The notes under the pieces were generated by a model. That model was not told the DNA's origin. It saw only the letters and a program-made list of their open reading frames with translations, and did no database searches. The translations under genes were made by a program, and so were the position numbers. This document shows, piece after piece, positions 30,094 to 40,560 of a stretch of 64,000 nt of DNA. The DNA is from Hirudinaria manillensis (Eukaryota > Annelida > Clitellata > Hirudinida > Hirudinidae), in contig CM067527.1 in NCBI GenBank assembly GCA_034509925.1, forward strand, positions 12,703,001 through 12,767,000, given 5' to 3'. Every line of letters begins with the position of its first letter. Position 1 is the first letter of the stretch.

Positions 30094-30144
30094 TGAGGTT
30101 ATTCAACATGTTCACATCATCCGCTCTGATATCGCTAAAAGAAA

Positions 30145-31423
30145 ATGGCTAAGTTGTCGATCCTTGCCGTTGCCTTGATGATGGTCTTGTCTTGCATGGC
30201 CTTAGGTTAGGCTAATGGATTTATAAATAACTCTGAACAAGTTTTAATAACATCATTACGATTATCATTTATTTATGTGATTATTATGTGTTTTTAAATT
30301 TTAATTCAGGAAAGGAAAAGGCAGAAAATCGTGAGATAAGATTTAAACCCTAATTATTTCATATTTAAATTAAGTCAACGTTCATATGATATTATTTGTA
30401 ATATTGACACATTATATACGAAATTATGATGTAACTGCAGATGTTACTCGCCACCTCAATGTCAAAGGTAGGGTGTGACAATGCCGTTGGGAATTCCATC
30501 TAGCAGTGACTTTGAAATAGTTAAATAAATAATTAATTAAATTACATAAATTAGTTTAATAATAAATTGCTAAATAAATTATTTTCACTTAGGCGAAGAA
30601 CATGAAGAATCTCCCGCTGATGGTGAGTTCGAGGCCGGTTGACATTTTTCGGCAAAGCATCAATACGACGATAAATTTTTCAGACGACGAGGATGAGGAT
30701 GAAGATGAGGATGAGGAGGAAGACGACGAGGATGACAGTTGGTTTTACATTTTCGGAACATAACCACATATTTTATTTAAATACGTTTTACTGATTAATC
30801 TAAAATTTTCTTGTTCTTTCATAGAAACAACTGTGCATCACCTGCTACGAAAAAGTAAATCAATAAAGTTTAAAACTTATTTAAAATAGAAATTTAAAAT
30901 CGATTTTCAAATTCTAAGGATATGTTATGATTCTGAAGGGTTTGTCACCGACCACAGTCCAGCGATGGTAAGAAACCAATCGAAGTAAAATCTCGAATCT
31001 GATAAAAAAAAAATCATTGGAAATAAATTAATCATTTGACATTAATAACAAACAATGGTGACTGCAATAGAATTGTAACAATTCTTCATTACTTGAGATG
31101 ACGCAGTGAAGATGGACTAAGTTTGTTCTGATACAAAATATTATTATAATTAAAATTAAAAAGTTATAATAATTAAAACCAAAAAAGTATTAACTGATGA
31201 TTCAGGAAAGAGAACATATAAGAAATTTTTATGTCTTTCAGAGGCCCATTGATGTCGCTCTAAAGATGAATGCCTCAAAAGGTCATTTTAATGATCAATG
31301 ATTTTATGGATTTTCACCAAATATTAATATATATAATGGGTTTAGAACCAGGTTTAATACATTTAAAAATTAATAACCATTTCGTTTTCTTTAGGTGGCT
31401 TCACGACTAAAGATTTTAAATAA
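30145..31423 (+). CDS. Micro-exon gene A: secreted acidic protein
   Basis: Exon 1 (30145-30205, 61 nt) encodes a signal peptide, MAKLSILAVALMMVLSCMAL, and ends in phase 1. Tiny exons follow: 30310-30330 (21 nt), 30441-30467 (27), 30593-30622 (30), 30684-30737 (54), 30825-30854 (30), 30939-30967 (29), 31242-31281 (40) and a last exon from 31395 to TAA at 31423. The first five micro-exons are multiples of three and phase 1 at both ends, so each can be skipped without losing frame. The 54-nt exon encodes an unbroken Asp/Glu run. The 29-nt exon lacks one base found in copy B, and this keeps the 40-nt exon open, giving the tail RPIDVALKMNASKG-GFTTKDFK. The architecture matches what is called a micro-exon gene in schistosomes. 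I see no sequence homology to those genes and cannot assign a function. Confidence 0.65.
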
Positions 31424-32623
31424 TTTCAATTGATTATTATTTGTTATATATCATTGGAAATTGTTAAGAATTCAATAAAAATGAGTAAAAATGAATTTGT
31501 GACATTTGTCAGGGTGACATTATGTGCATCAATAGTCATCCTAGATTGCAAAACGAACAAAACTGATTAGTTGCCTAAAAACTATCCAATATCTGATAAG
31601 AACGTCAAAACAAATATCAATATTTTTATTCAGAACAAACAATTTAAATCAATGTTGGTGTTCAAATAAGTCCAAATGAATGATCGTTATTCTTGGAATT
31701 TCCTGCCATGTGACTTTCTTTTTTCTGCCTTCTTATATTCTGATTTTCATTTAAACGCTCTCTGTACTCATGTCCATTTATATTCCCCGGTCCAAAATAA
31801 TACCGGATCCCAGCTAGAAAATTCGTAACTATTCGCCTAGTTTTGTTTAATCTTGTGCCACAACAGATGTCGACGTTTCTGTGGTATTATGAAATACACA
31901 GAAATGTTCTGGAGTTTTTAAACAATGACACTCTAGCAAAACATTATCGGAAGATATCGGTATTAAGTCACTATATGCTTTAAATTTACTGTTATCCATT
32001 CGATTGGTACAATTAATTTTATTAAATACAATTTAATGACATTGGATAAAAACACTAAAGCATTAATTATATTTTCAATATACTATTGTTGTAGGGCATT
32101 AGGCCCGTTAACATCGGTTGATAAATTGCAGTCCACCGTCGGAAGGTGAATATTCAAATTACCTTTATCAAAAAATAAATTTTGTTTCAATTTGTCAACA
32201 AATCAAGTTATAAAATGTTGATGAATCTTAAATTTTGCCAAATATTCAAACATTCTTAAAACTAAACCTAACCCTTACCCTTAGACTGACCCCAACCTAA
32301 ATTAACGGCAAAAAAACAAAAAATATCAAAATCGTTAGGTTGTTTTAGTTATTTTGAAATCTGTCAAAGACAAATAAAAAATCAAAAATTATTTTGAAAA
32401 CAATCTCAAATATCTATAGATGATATAACAAAAAAATTATCAAAGTAAATTAAAAACGCTAATTAAAAAATAATTATTGGACGCTATTATATTCAGAATC
32501 TTTTTTTAGCACCTCGATATGCGTCTAGCAGAGACTAGGCATATCCCTCAGATCGATAACAGTCGCACTTGGTGTTTACATTTGAGTCACATTTGTAAAG
32601 AATATCAGTGCTAACATCATATC
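31424..32623. other. Spacer between micro-exon gene A and TFIIS A
   Basis: No gene was found. About 32,095-32,623 is homologous to about 36,100-36,620 upstream of TFIIS B, so TFIIS was duplicated together with roughly 500 bases of 5' flank. Confidence 0.5.
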
Positions 32624-33496
32624 ATGGACGTTTACAACGAAGTCATGCTTATCGGATGCAAACTCCAAAAAGGATCCTGTAATGGCCTTGCGGAGGAATT
32701 GCTTAATGCTCTGAAGAATCTTTCTCCTGACGCTGATGTCATATCCAAATCCAAGATTGGCAACATCGTAAATAATCTGAGAAAATTCAGTAAAGATGAG
32801 AAGGTGAAAATCCTGGCTCAAGGCTTACTCATTCGCTGGAAGAAAATGATCAACAATTCTAAGCCGTGCCGCAAAGCGCCCGAGTCTGTAGACGAGAAGG
32901 TCACAGAAACGAAATGTTCTAATTCCCCAAATAGCATTCCCATGGAGGTCTCTAGCTCACGGAACGGACGGCTGTCACTTCCTCTGAGGATGCTCCCGAC
33001 TGATACAAAAGATAAGATGAGGATAAAGTGCCGCACCATGTTGGCCGATTCCCTCCAGTGTCCGGAATATGAGGAATCGTATATCGTGAACCTTGGGGCC
33101 GTCATTGAAGACCTCATATACGAGGAGTTCCATGATACCTCCAAAGCCTACGTGAGCAGAGTGAGGAGTCGAATCGTGAACCTGAGAGATTCGGAGAATC
33201 CAAAGCTGAAAAGTAGAGTCTTGGATGGTTCAATTGCGCCCGAACGAATGGCCAAAATGACTATATCGGAAATGCTTAGCGAGGAAGTTGCTCGAGAAGT
33301 TCGGAGTTATACTCTTCAGTCCATTCACGATCACAAAAGGTTTCTCTATGAAACCTCCAGTTCTGATTATTACAAATGCAGTCGTTGCGGTAAGAGAGAC
33401 ACGACATTCACTCAGGCTCAGACAAGGAGCGCTGACGAGCCAATGACCACTTTCGTCTTGTGCAACGTTTGCGGGAAGAGATGGAAAGACTGCTAG
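32624..33496 (+). CDS. Intronless TFIIS (TCEA-like) transcription elongation factor, copy A
   Basis: One exon of 290 codons with complete TFIIS architecture. Residues 1-75 form the N-terminal LW/TFIIS-N domain (LKNLSPDADVISKSKIG, ILAQGLLIRWKK). A Ser/Lys linker follows, then the central polymerase-binding domain at about residues 125-240 (MRIKCRTMLADSL, RVRSRIVNLRDSENPKL, MAKMTISEMLSEEVA). The C-terminal zinc ribbon has C252, C255, C280 and C283 and the invariant [11 protein letters not shown]271 and E272 are the acidic pair that enters the polymerase pore and triggers cleavage of backtracked RNA, so catalytic support should be intact. Human TCEA1 is 301 aa and split by introns; this copy has none, pointing to a retrocopy. 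The start is the first ATG of the homologous block; upstream there are stops. Confidence 0.93.
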   Translation: MDVYNEVMLIGCKLQKGSCNGLAEELLNALKNLSPDADVISKSKIGNIVNNLRKFSKDEKVKILAQGLLIRWKKMINNSKPCRKAPESVDEKVTETKCSNSPNSIPMEVSSSRNGRLSLPLRMLPTDTKDKMRIKCRTMLADSLQCPEYEESYIVNLGAVIEDLIYEEFHDTSKAYVSRVRSRIVNLRDSENPKLKSRVLDGSIAPERMAKMTISEMLSEEVAREVRSYTLQSIHDHKRFLYETSSSDYYKCSRCGKRDTTFTQAQTRSADEPMTTFVLCNVCGKRWKDC

Positions 33497-34539
33497 AGTC
33501 ATTAAGAGATTTCGCTATTAATTTTGACTATTTTGAAATAAATTTCATAAATGAATTAAATAATGTTTTCCATTTCTTTTTTTAAAATAATATATATGGA
33601 TTTTTAATGATGAATTTAAATACAATTATATTGATATCATTAGCATTTTTATTAAAATAAGCAAATATTTACAAATCGTTAAAATAAATAAACAAAATTT
33701 AAATGGAATCAATATATTTATAGACAATTTGCCGATTAAAATAAACTTTAAGAATTTTTGAAATTATGTATTAATTGTTTTCGTAAGCGTGTAGTTATAT
33801 TTGTAAAATTGATGATATTGATATTCTTAGCATTTCTAATAAAGTAAATGTTTATAAACGTTGATAATATATTGAAAATTTGATAATATATTTAAAAAAT
33901 ATATTTGAGTGAGTTACAAAACGCAAAAGCACTATTACCGGTGATTCCTTACTCGATCAAATAAGAGCAAAAAAAAAATAATTATTTGGTCATTTGCTTC
34001 TTTTTTTTACAGTAATTTTTGGAGGCCATTGCATGACATAAAATAAAGTAAAATCTTCTGTTCATTAGATTGTTCGTTCTTGTTTTTCTTAAATAAACGT
34101 TTAACCCGCGAAGTTCTCTATCACTCGTGCTAAACAAACCGAGCAATAATTGCTACGTGATTCAATTGAGCGCTGGTTATGTGACAGGCAAGAGACATCT
34201 CACAGACGGGAAAGCTTATTCTACGTCCTAGAAATCCGTAGGATACCATTAAAACATGGGGCACTAAAAATATATTTGGATAAAAATATTTAGTTCTTAA
34301 ATATGAATTCGTTGAAGAAGAAAGGACGAAAAATCACTCCGTAAACAATGTAGTTTGAGTAACAATGTGGCATAGCAGTGGAAATCAATATATGTAGAAG
34401 TGTAAAACAAGGCTAAATTGTAGAAACAAAATGAACAATAGAGTATCAATTGAATCGGATGCATCGATGGTTTACGATTAGTTAATCGAATATCTCTGTT
34501 AGAATTCTGCGCAGTGTTATTAAGGGTAACCCATTCGTG
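33497..34539. other. Spacer between TFIIS A and micro-exon gene B
   Basis: The first 350 bases match the 3' flank of TFIIS B (37,494-37,820). No gene was seen. Confidence 0.5.
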
Positions 34540-34547
34540 TATAAATA
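34540..34547 (+). promoter_or_regulatory. TATA box of micro-exon gene B
   Basis: TATAAATA lies 59 bases before the start codon, the same spacing as in copy A, although the flanking bases have diverged. Confidence 0.6.
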
Positions 34548-34598
34548 TGAGGTTATTCGACACGTTCACATCATCGGATCTGATATCGCCAAAAGAAA

Positions 34599-35941
34599 AT
34601 GGCTAAGTTGTCGATCCTTGCCGTTGCCTTGATGATGGTCTTGTCTTGCATGGCCTTAGGTTAGGCTAATTGATTTATAAATAATTCGGTTTTAATAACA
34701 CCATTACGATTATTATTTAATTATGTGATAATGTTTTTTTTTTAAATTTTAACTCAGGAAACGAAAAGGCAGAAAATCGTGAGATATAATTTATGTCCTA
34801 AATATTTCGTATTTAAACTAAGTCAACGTTCAGATGCTATTATTTAAAATGTTGACACATTTTATACGAAATTATGATGTAACTGCAGATGTTACTCGCC
34901 ACCTCAATGTCAAAGGTAGGGTGTGACAATGCCATTGGGAATTCCATCTAGCAGTGACTTTAAAATAGTTAAATAAATAATTAATTAAATTACATAAATT
35001 AATTTAATAATAAATTGCTAAATAAATTATTTTCACTTAGGTGAAGAACATGAAGAATCTTCCGATGATGGTGAGTTCGAGGCTGGTTGACATTTTTCGG
35101 CAAAGCATCAATACGAAGATAAAATTTTTCAGACCACGAGGATGAGGATGAAGATGAGGATGAGGAGGAAGACGACGAGGATGACAGTTGGTTTTACATT
35201 TTCGGAACATAACCACATATTTTATTTAAATACGTATTAATGACTAATCTAAAATTTTCATGCTCTTTCATAGAAACAACTGTGCATCACCTGCTACGAA
35301 AAAGTAAATCAACAAAGTTTATAATTTATTTAAAATATCAATTCACCATTCTCAAATCTAACGAGATATTTTTGTTTTTGAAGGATTTGTCACTGAATCA
35401 CAGTCTAGCGATGGTAAGAAACCAATCGAAGTTAAATCTCGAATCTAATAAAAAATAATTAGAAATAAATTAATCATTTGACATTAATAACAAACAATGG
35501 TGACTGCAAAAGAATTGTAACAATTCTTCATTACTTTAGATGACGCAGTGAAGATGGACTAAGTTTGTTCTGATACAAAATATTATTATAATTAAAATTA
35601 AAAAGTTATAATAATTAAAACAAAAAAAAAAGTATTAACTGATGAATCAGGGAAGAGAACATACAAGAACATCTTTTATTTTTTCAGAGACCCATTGATG
35701 TCGCTCTAAAGATGAATGCCTCAAAAGGTCATTTTAATGATCAATGATTTTATGGATTTTCACCAAATATTAATATATGTAATGGGTTTAGAATCAGGTT
35801 TAATACATTTAAAAATTAATAACCATTTCGTTTTCTTTAGGTGGCTTCACGAAACTGAAAGGTTGGGTGGAACTTTGCGCATCTAGCTCCACAAATATCT
35901 CGAATAACTTCGTTTCAATATTTTTTTCAGATGACGACTAA
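34599..35941 (+). CDS. Micro-exon gene B: secreted acidic protein, two likely endings
   Basis: The exons are 34599-34659 (61 nt, signal peptide), 34758-34778 (21), 34889-34915 (27), 35041-35070 (30), 35133-35186 (54), 35274-35303 (30), 35384-35413 (30), 35841-35861 (21) and 35931-35941 (to TAA). All internal borders are phase 1 and all internal exons are multiples of three. The reading ends FVTESQSSDG-GFTKLK-DDD, about 96 aa after joining. An alternative terminal exon at 35688-35698 (AG ACC CAT TGA) would end the protein as ...SSDETH. The full set of symmetric exons suggests this copy is closer to the ancestral form than copy A. The acidic run is identical to that of copy A except for one Asp to His change at its start. 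Confidence 0.65.
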
Positions 35942-36620
35942 AGATTCTAAATAATTTCAATTGATTATTATTTGTAATATATCATTGGCAATTGTTAAGA
36001 ATTCAATAAAAATGAGGAAAAATGAATTTGTGAAAATTTTCAAGGCGACATTATGTGCATCAATAGTCGTCTTAGCTCGCAATTTATATTTTCAATATGT
36101 TGGGGTCATTAGGCCCGTTAGCGTCGGTTGATAAATTGCGGTCCATCGTCGGAAGGCGAATATTCAAATTAACTTTATCAAAAAATAAATTTTGTTTCAA
36201 TTTTTCAAGAAATCAAGTTATAAAATGTTGATGAATCCAAATATTCAAACATTCCTAAAACTAACCCCAACCCTTACTCTAACCCTACAATAATTTAACG
36301 GCAAAAAAACAAAAAATATCAAAATTGTTAGGTTGTTTTAGTTATTTTGAAATCTGTCAAAGAATTACAAATAAAAAAACAAAAATTATTTTGAAAACAA
36401 TTTCAAATTTGTATAGATGATATAACAAAAAAATTATCAAAGTAAATTAAAAACAGTAATTAAAAAATAATTATTGGACGCTATTATATTCAGACTCTTT
36501 TTTGAGCTCCTCGATATGCGTCTAGCAGCGACTAGACATATCCCTCAGATCGATAACAGTCGCACTAGGTGTTTACATTTGAGTCACATTTGTAAAGAAT
36601 ATCAGTGCCAACATCATATC
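35942..36620. other. 5' flank of TFIIS B
   Basis: Homologous to the flank of TFIIS A. A frame open from 36474 continues into TFIIS B but is closed by stops in copy A, so it is read as 5' UTR. Confidence 0.5.
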
Positions 36621-37493
36621 ATGGACGTTTACAGCGAAGTCATGCTTATCGGATGCAAACTCCAAAAAGGATCCTGTAATGGCCTTGCGGAGGAATTGCT
36701 TAATGCTCTGAAGAATCTTTCTCCTGACGCTGATGTCATATCTAAATCTAAGATTGGCAACATCGTAAATAATCTGAGAAAATTTAGTAAAGATGAGAAG
36801 GTGAAAATACTGGCTCAAGGCTTACTCATTCGCTGGAAGAAAATGGTCAACAATTCTAAGCCGTGCCGCAAAGCGCCCGAGTCTGTAGACGAGAAGGTCA
36901 CAGAAACGAAATGTTCTAATTCCCCAAATAGCATTCCCATGGAGGTTTCTAACTCACGGAATGGACGGGTGTCTGTTCCTCTGAGGATGCTCCCGACTGC
37001 TACAAAAGATAAGATGAGGATAAAGTGCCGCACCATGTTGGCCGATTCCCTCCTGTGTCCGGAATATGAGGAAACGTATACCGTTAACCTTGGGGCCGTT
37101 ATTGAAGACCTCATATACGAGGAGTTCCGTGATACCGCCAAAGCCTACGTGAGCAGAGTGAGGAGTCGAATCGTGAACCTGAGAGATTCGGAGAATCCAA
37201 AGCTGAAAAGTAGAGTCTTGGATGGTTCAATTGCGCCCGAACGAATGGCCAAAATGACTATATCGGAAATGCTTAGCGAGGAAGTTGCTCGAGAAGTTCG
37301 GAGTTATACTCTTCAGTCCATTCACGATCACAAAAGGTTTCTCTACGAAACCTCTAGTTCGGATTATTACAAATGTAGTCGTTGCGGTAAGAGAGACACG
37401 ACATTCACTCAGGCTCAGACAAGGAGCGCTGACGAGCCAATGACCACTTTCGTCTTGTGCAACGTTTGCGGGAAGAGATGGAAAGACTGCTAG
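36621..37493 (+). CDS. Intronless TFIIS (TCEA-like) elongation factor, copy B
   Basis: 290 codons, collinear with copy A without any gap. Only about ten residues differ, such as Asn5 to Ser and changes in the linker (GRVSVP for GRLSLP). The central domain, the four zinc cysteines and the [10 protein letters not shown] hairpin are unchanged. An upstream in-frame ATG at 36474 exists, but the added residues are not conserved in copy A, so the ATG at 36621 is chosen. Two open copies after measurable divergence suggest both are under constraint. Confidence 0.92.
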   Translation: MDVYSEVMLIGCKLQKGSCNGLAEELLNALKNLSPDADVISKSKIGNIVNNLRKFSKDEKVKILAQGLLIRWKKMVNNSKPCRKAPESVDEKVTETKCSNSPNSIPMEVSNSRNGRVSVPLRMLPTATKDKMRIKCRTMLADSLLCPEYEETYTVNLGAVIEDLIYEEFRDTAKAYVSRVRSRIVNLRDSENPKLKSRVLDGSIAPERMAKMTISEMLSEEVAREVRSYTLQSIHDHKRFLYETSSSDYYKCSRCGKRDTTFTQAQTRSADEPMTTFVLCNVCGKRWKDC

Positions 37494-37818
37494 AGTCATT
37501 AAGAGATTTCGCTATTAATTTTGACTATTTTGAAATAAATTTCATAAATGAATTAAATAATGTTTTCAATTTCTTCTTTTTTATAATATATATGGATTTT
37601 TTAATGACGAATTCAAATACAATTAATATGATATTTTTAGCATTTTTATTAAAAAAGACAAATATTTACAAATCGTTAAAATAAACAAACAAAATTTAAA
37701 TAGAATCAATATGTTTATAAACAATTTTTCCGATTTAAATAAACTTTAAGAATTTTTGAAATTATGTATTAATTGTTTTCGTAAGCACGTGCTTTGTAGT
37801 AATATATGTAAAATTGGC
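37494..37818. other. 3' flank of TFIIS B
   Basis: AT-rich sequence homologous to the 3' flank of copy A up to about 37,815, where a third TFIIS fragment begins. Confidence 0.5.
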
Positions 37819-38022
37819 CAGGAAGCAGCTCGGGAAGTTCTAAGTTATATTCTTCAGTCCATTCACGATCACAAAAGGTTTGTCTATGAAAGCTCCAGTT
37901 CGGATTATTACAAATCCAGTCGTTGCGGTTAGAGAGACACGACATTCACTCAGGCCCAGTCAAGGAGCGCTGACGAGCCAATGACCACATTCGTCTTGTG
38001 CAACGATTGCGGGAAGAGAAGG
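37819..38022 (+). pseudogene. Third TFIIS copy, only the 3' end left
   Basis: Matches codons from about 222 to 286 of TFIIS B. It begins in the end of the central domain and covers most of the zinc ribbon. The first zinc pair is broken: TGT to TCC changes C252 to Ser, and GGT to GGTTAG places a stop just after the first knuckle. The ending diverges after KR. It is a relic and cannot act as TFIIS. Confidence 0.9.
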
Positions 38023-38681
38023 GGGGCCAAAATCTCTGCCAGAAAGCTCGTCCAAGTGTTTCAAACCATACGTATTGTTAAAGCGAAATAACAAACATTT
38101 CATACTTTAACTATTGTCTAGCAACGCCCTATATTGTTAGTTTGCGCCGTTAGAACAGATATTTTATTATTTATTTTATTTATTTTAGATTGGTTTGAAC
38201 CATTTAATTTTATGAAAACAAGCGATGAAAACTGGCTAAACAAATCCATCGTAGAAGTATTTCAGGATTTTGACAAAAATTGTCATCTCCCTCATTCAGC
38301 CAACTACGCACTTGCACAAGTGTAGGATGAAAGTCAGAAACATAGTTGATATAATAAAATAAAAAAAAAATTCACTTCAAATCTTGTATCTAAGTAGTGA
38401 CTAAAGTAATTTATTAATCCTCACGTCACAAAATATATAATATCTGCCAAATTCAATAAAAGAGGTTTGAATTTATGAAAACGCAACAATGTGTGGCTTC
38501 CACAATGACAAATTACACCAATGTCACACAATTGTTAACAGACAATCAAATAAATTTTAACAGAACCAAAGTGACATTTATATCATGTCAACTTGATTAA
38601 TTCAATTTTAAATCGTTTCAATTTTACATAGTTATTAGAATAATTCATTGATTGAAAGGCTTTATTATTGAACCCTTCTAG
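38023..38681. other. Gene-poor segment of the duplicated block
   Basis: About 38,272-38,520 is homologous to 27,765-28,110. A short shared reading (FDKNCHL-HSANYAL-QV) ends in a stop in both, but its upstream parts differ and it is not called a gene. Confidence 0.4.
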
Positions 38682-39292
38682 GTCAATGTATAAAGGACAT
38701 TACGAACAACATTTCGTCCATCCAATTCACCCCACGACCCACTCCTCCAACACCCCCGTACGGACTCCAAGCATACCCTTCCGATTGCGAGATTAGCATA
38801 TCTTTTGGAAAATTCTACAATATCAGTGCACTCATGATGAACTTGGACAATGTGGATAGTCTTGCAGTATCAACAAAGGTTCTCGAGTAAATCGACGTAT
38901 ATAATGGAAATTTGGTTTGAAAACAATGTTAAATTGATTAATTAATTAAATTTTAAATTTTATTTATTAATAAACGTATTCGTTATTAGAAATAAAGCGA
39001 TTCTCATAAAGATAAATTGAATAAAATTTGAACACCTATATAGTGACTACAAATACTTTAAACAACGAATAGGTAGAATTAAGTTAACATTTAAAATGCA
39101 TCTTTCATCAAAATCTGATGAAACATGAAACAAACATTAGTCATATTAAGGTATATACAATTTCTTGTCTCCCTGCAGGTGAACTATTGGCATGATCCAG
39201 CGGAAACAGATTTGATTTTTATTTCCTTACTTACTAAAGCGGCATCTCAAGCTACGATTTCATCAGAATTGGCAGTTTGTGCTTCTTGCTAA
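38682..39292 (+). pseudogene. Discoidin-like (F5/8C) gene remnant, copy B
   Basis: The exons are 38682-38914 and 39179-39292. The first reads CIKDITNNISS...FTPRPTPPTPPYG, then DCEISISFGKFYNISALMM, like the W-x-DLG-x-x-Y-x-I core of a discoidin domain, but a TAA at 38888-38890 breaks it before the donor. The second ends SSELAVCASC, like the closing RVELYGC strand. The stop and the absence of upstream exons mark a remnant. Confidence 0.45.
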
Positions 39293-40079
39293 TAAAAGAC
39301 AAATTCATTAACACTTCAATATTAGTTACGTAATTAACCTTTGTTCTTATTGTTTAATTTAAAATTTAAATAGTATTTAAACAATTGATTTAAGTAATCT
39401 TCAACAACTCATGTGATTATGCTTGAAAATATAACAATATTTTGACCAACAGTTTTTAAATAAACACACTTCGAAACAGTTTTCTTTATTATGAACCTAA
39501 ATTTGATAATACTTCATTTAATAAAGTACGCAAATATTGACAGAGAAATACTTTGTGAATAATACAATTATTGCAAAGAAAGATTGCCATTTGCTTTTAT
39601 TAATAAATTGTAAAACCCTCCGAAACGATCACATTAATATTAATGAGAAACTTAACTCAGATCAATGAACCGGCCACCAGTGTTGACATTTGCAAATCTT
39701 ATTTGTATTTTGTTATCTACGTTACGATTCATTAATCATCATGACACATTATGTTCTGGCGGTCGTTTCGGGCCTATTGAACGTCGTGACCTCGTGATAA
39801 AGATCTGTTTATTTTTCAAATGGTCTCTTATTGCGAGAGTGTCTGGGCCTGTGATTATTTTTTTTAATTAATTTGTTTATAGATATTTGAATGAGATAGA
39901 AACAAATTTTTTATTTTCAATTTTAATATAAATGATGAATAAATCAATAACTTTATTTGCTGGTTGCACAACATCGTGAAATTATTGCGACTTAAAATGA
40001 CCTAGTTGTAAAGCCAATAGAAGCACTGCTCTAAATATATCTTCGAATAACATAGGAGATTATCGGGTCAGAGAGAACT
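39293..40079. other. Gene-poor AT-rich region
   Basis: No exon, repeat or RNA gene was recognised. Confidence 0.5.
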
Positions 40080-40560
40080 AAGTATGCCGTACGGACAGTA
40101 TAAATAATCGTCTCTTCTTACAGCTGCCAGGGTGAGTCGAGTTACTTCTGGCGGCCATTTCGCTGGTCGCTGGTTGGGCAAGCTTCGAGAGAAGATGACT
40201 GACTGGAAGTGGGTCCTTTCTCACACAAAGTAAGGTTTCATCTTCAAGCTTACTTCGCTGTTCCAGGGTCCTTTCATCGGATCCTGAACTCACCTCGTCG
40301 GCCGAACGGCGGGCCGGAGCGGTCCCGCTATCGTCGCTAGACGCCAGGGATTGGTCCGCCGGGAGGCTGACCCCGACGGTCTCTGTTGGATGTACGCTTT
40401 GTTTGAATCTTTGTATAAATAGCGTGTCCGTCTGGAGATTGGTTCGGGGTCGATACACGTGCTGCTATTCAAGAGAGGACCTGGAACAGCGAAGGACTTG
40501 AATTTGGAAACTTTACTGGTGTGGGAAAGATTTCACTTCAGTCAGTTAAGTAAAGGTAAT
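40080..40560. other. GC-rich, CpG-containing island with internal TATA box
   Basis: The base composition rises sharply above the AT-rich background, with many CpG steps (GGCCGAACGGCGGGCCGGAG near 40,300). TATAAATA lies at 40414-40421, followed by CGTGTCCGTCTGG. No long frame on either strand resembles a known protein. It could be a solo LTR, a promoter CpG island of an unseen gene, or inserted foreign DNA. I cannot decide without a repeat search. Confidence 0.4.

Noticed and set aside
32268-32300. Telomere-like CCTAACCCTTACCCTTAG
   Set aside because: Irregular and only about three loose units, with a diverged version near 36,260; no tandem telomeric repeat.
36474-36620. N-terminal extension of TFIIS B from the upstream in-frame ATG
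   Set aside because: The same region in copy A contains stops, and the added residues resemble no TFIIS.
38134-38325. 63-codon frame ending FDKNCHLPHSANYALAQV, considered as a TFIIA-gamma-like remnant
   Set aside because: Only a few residues resemble TFIIA-gamma and the partner copy at 27.77 kb shares only the last 18 residues; too weak to call.
39665-39871. 68-codon hydrophobic frame
   Set aside because: No homology, no splice or promoter context, and not present in duplicated flanks.
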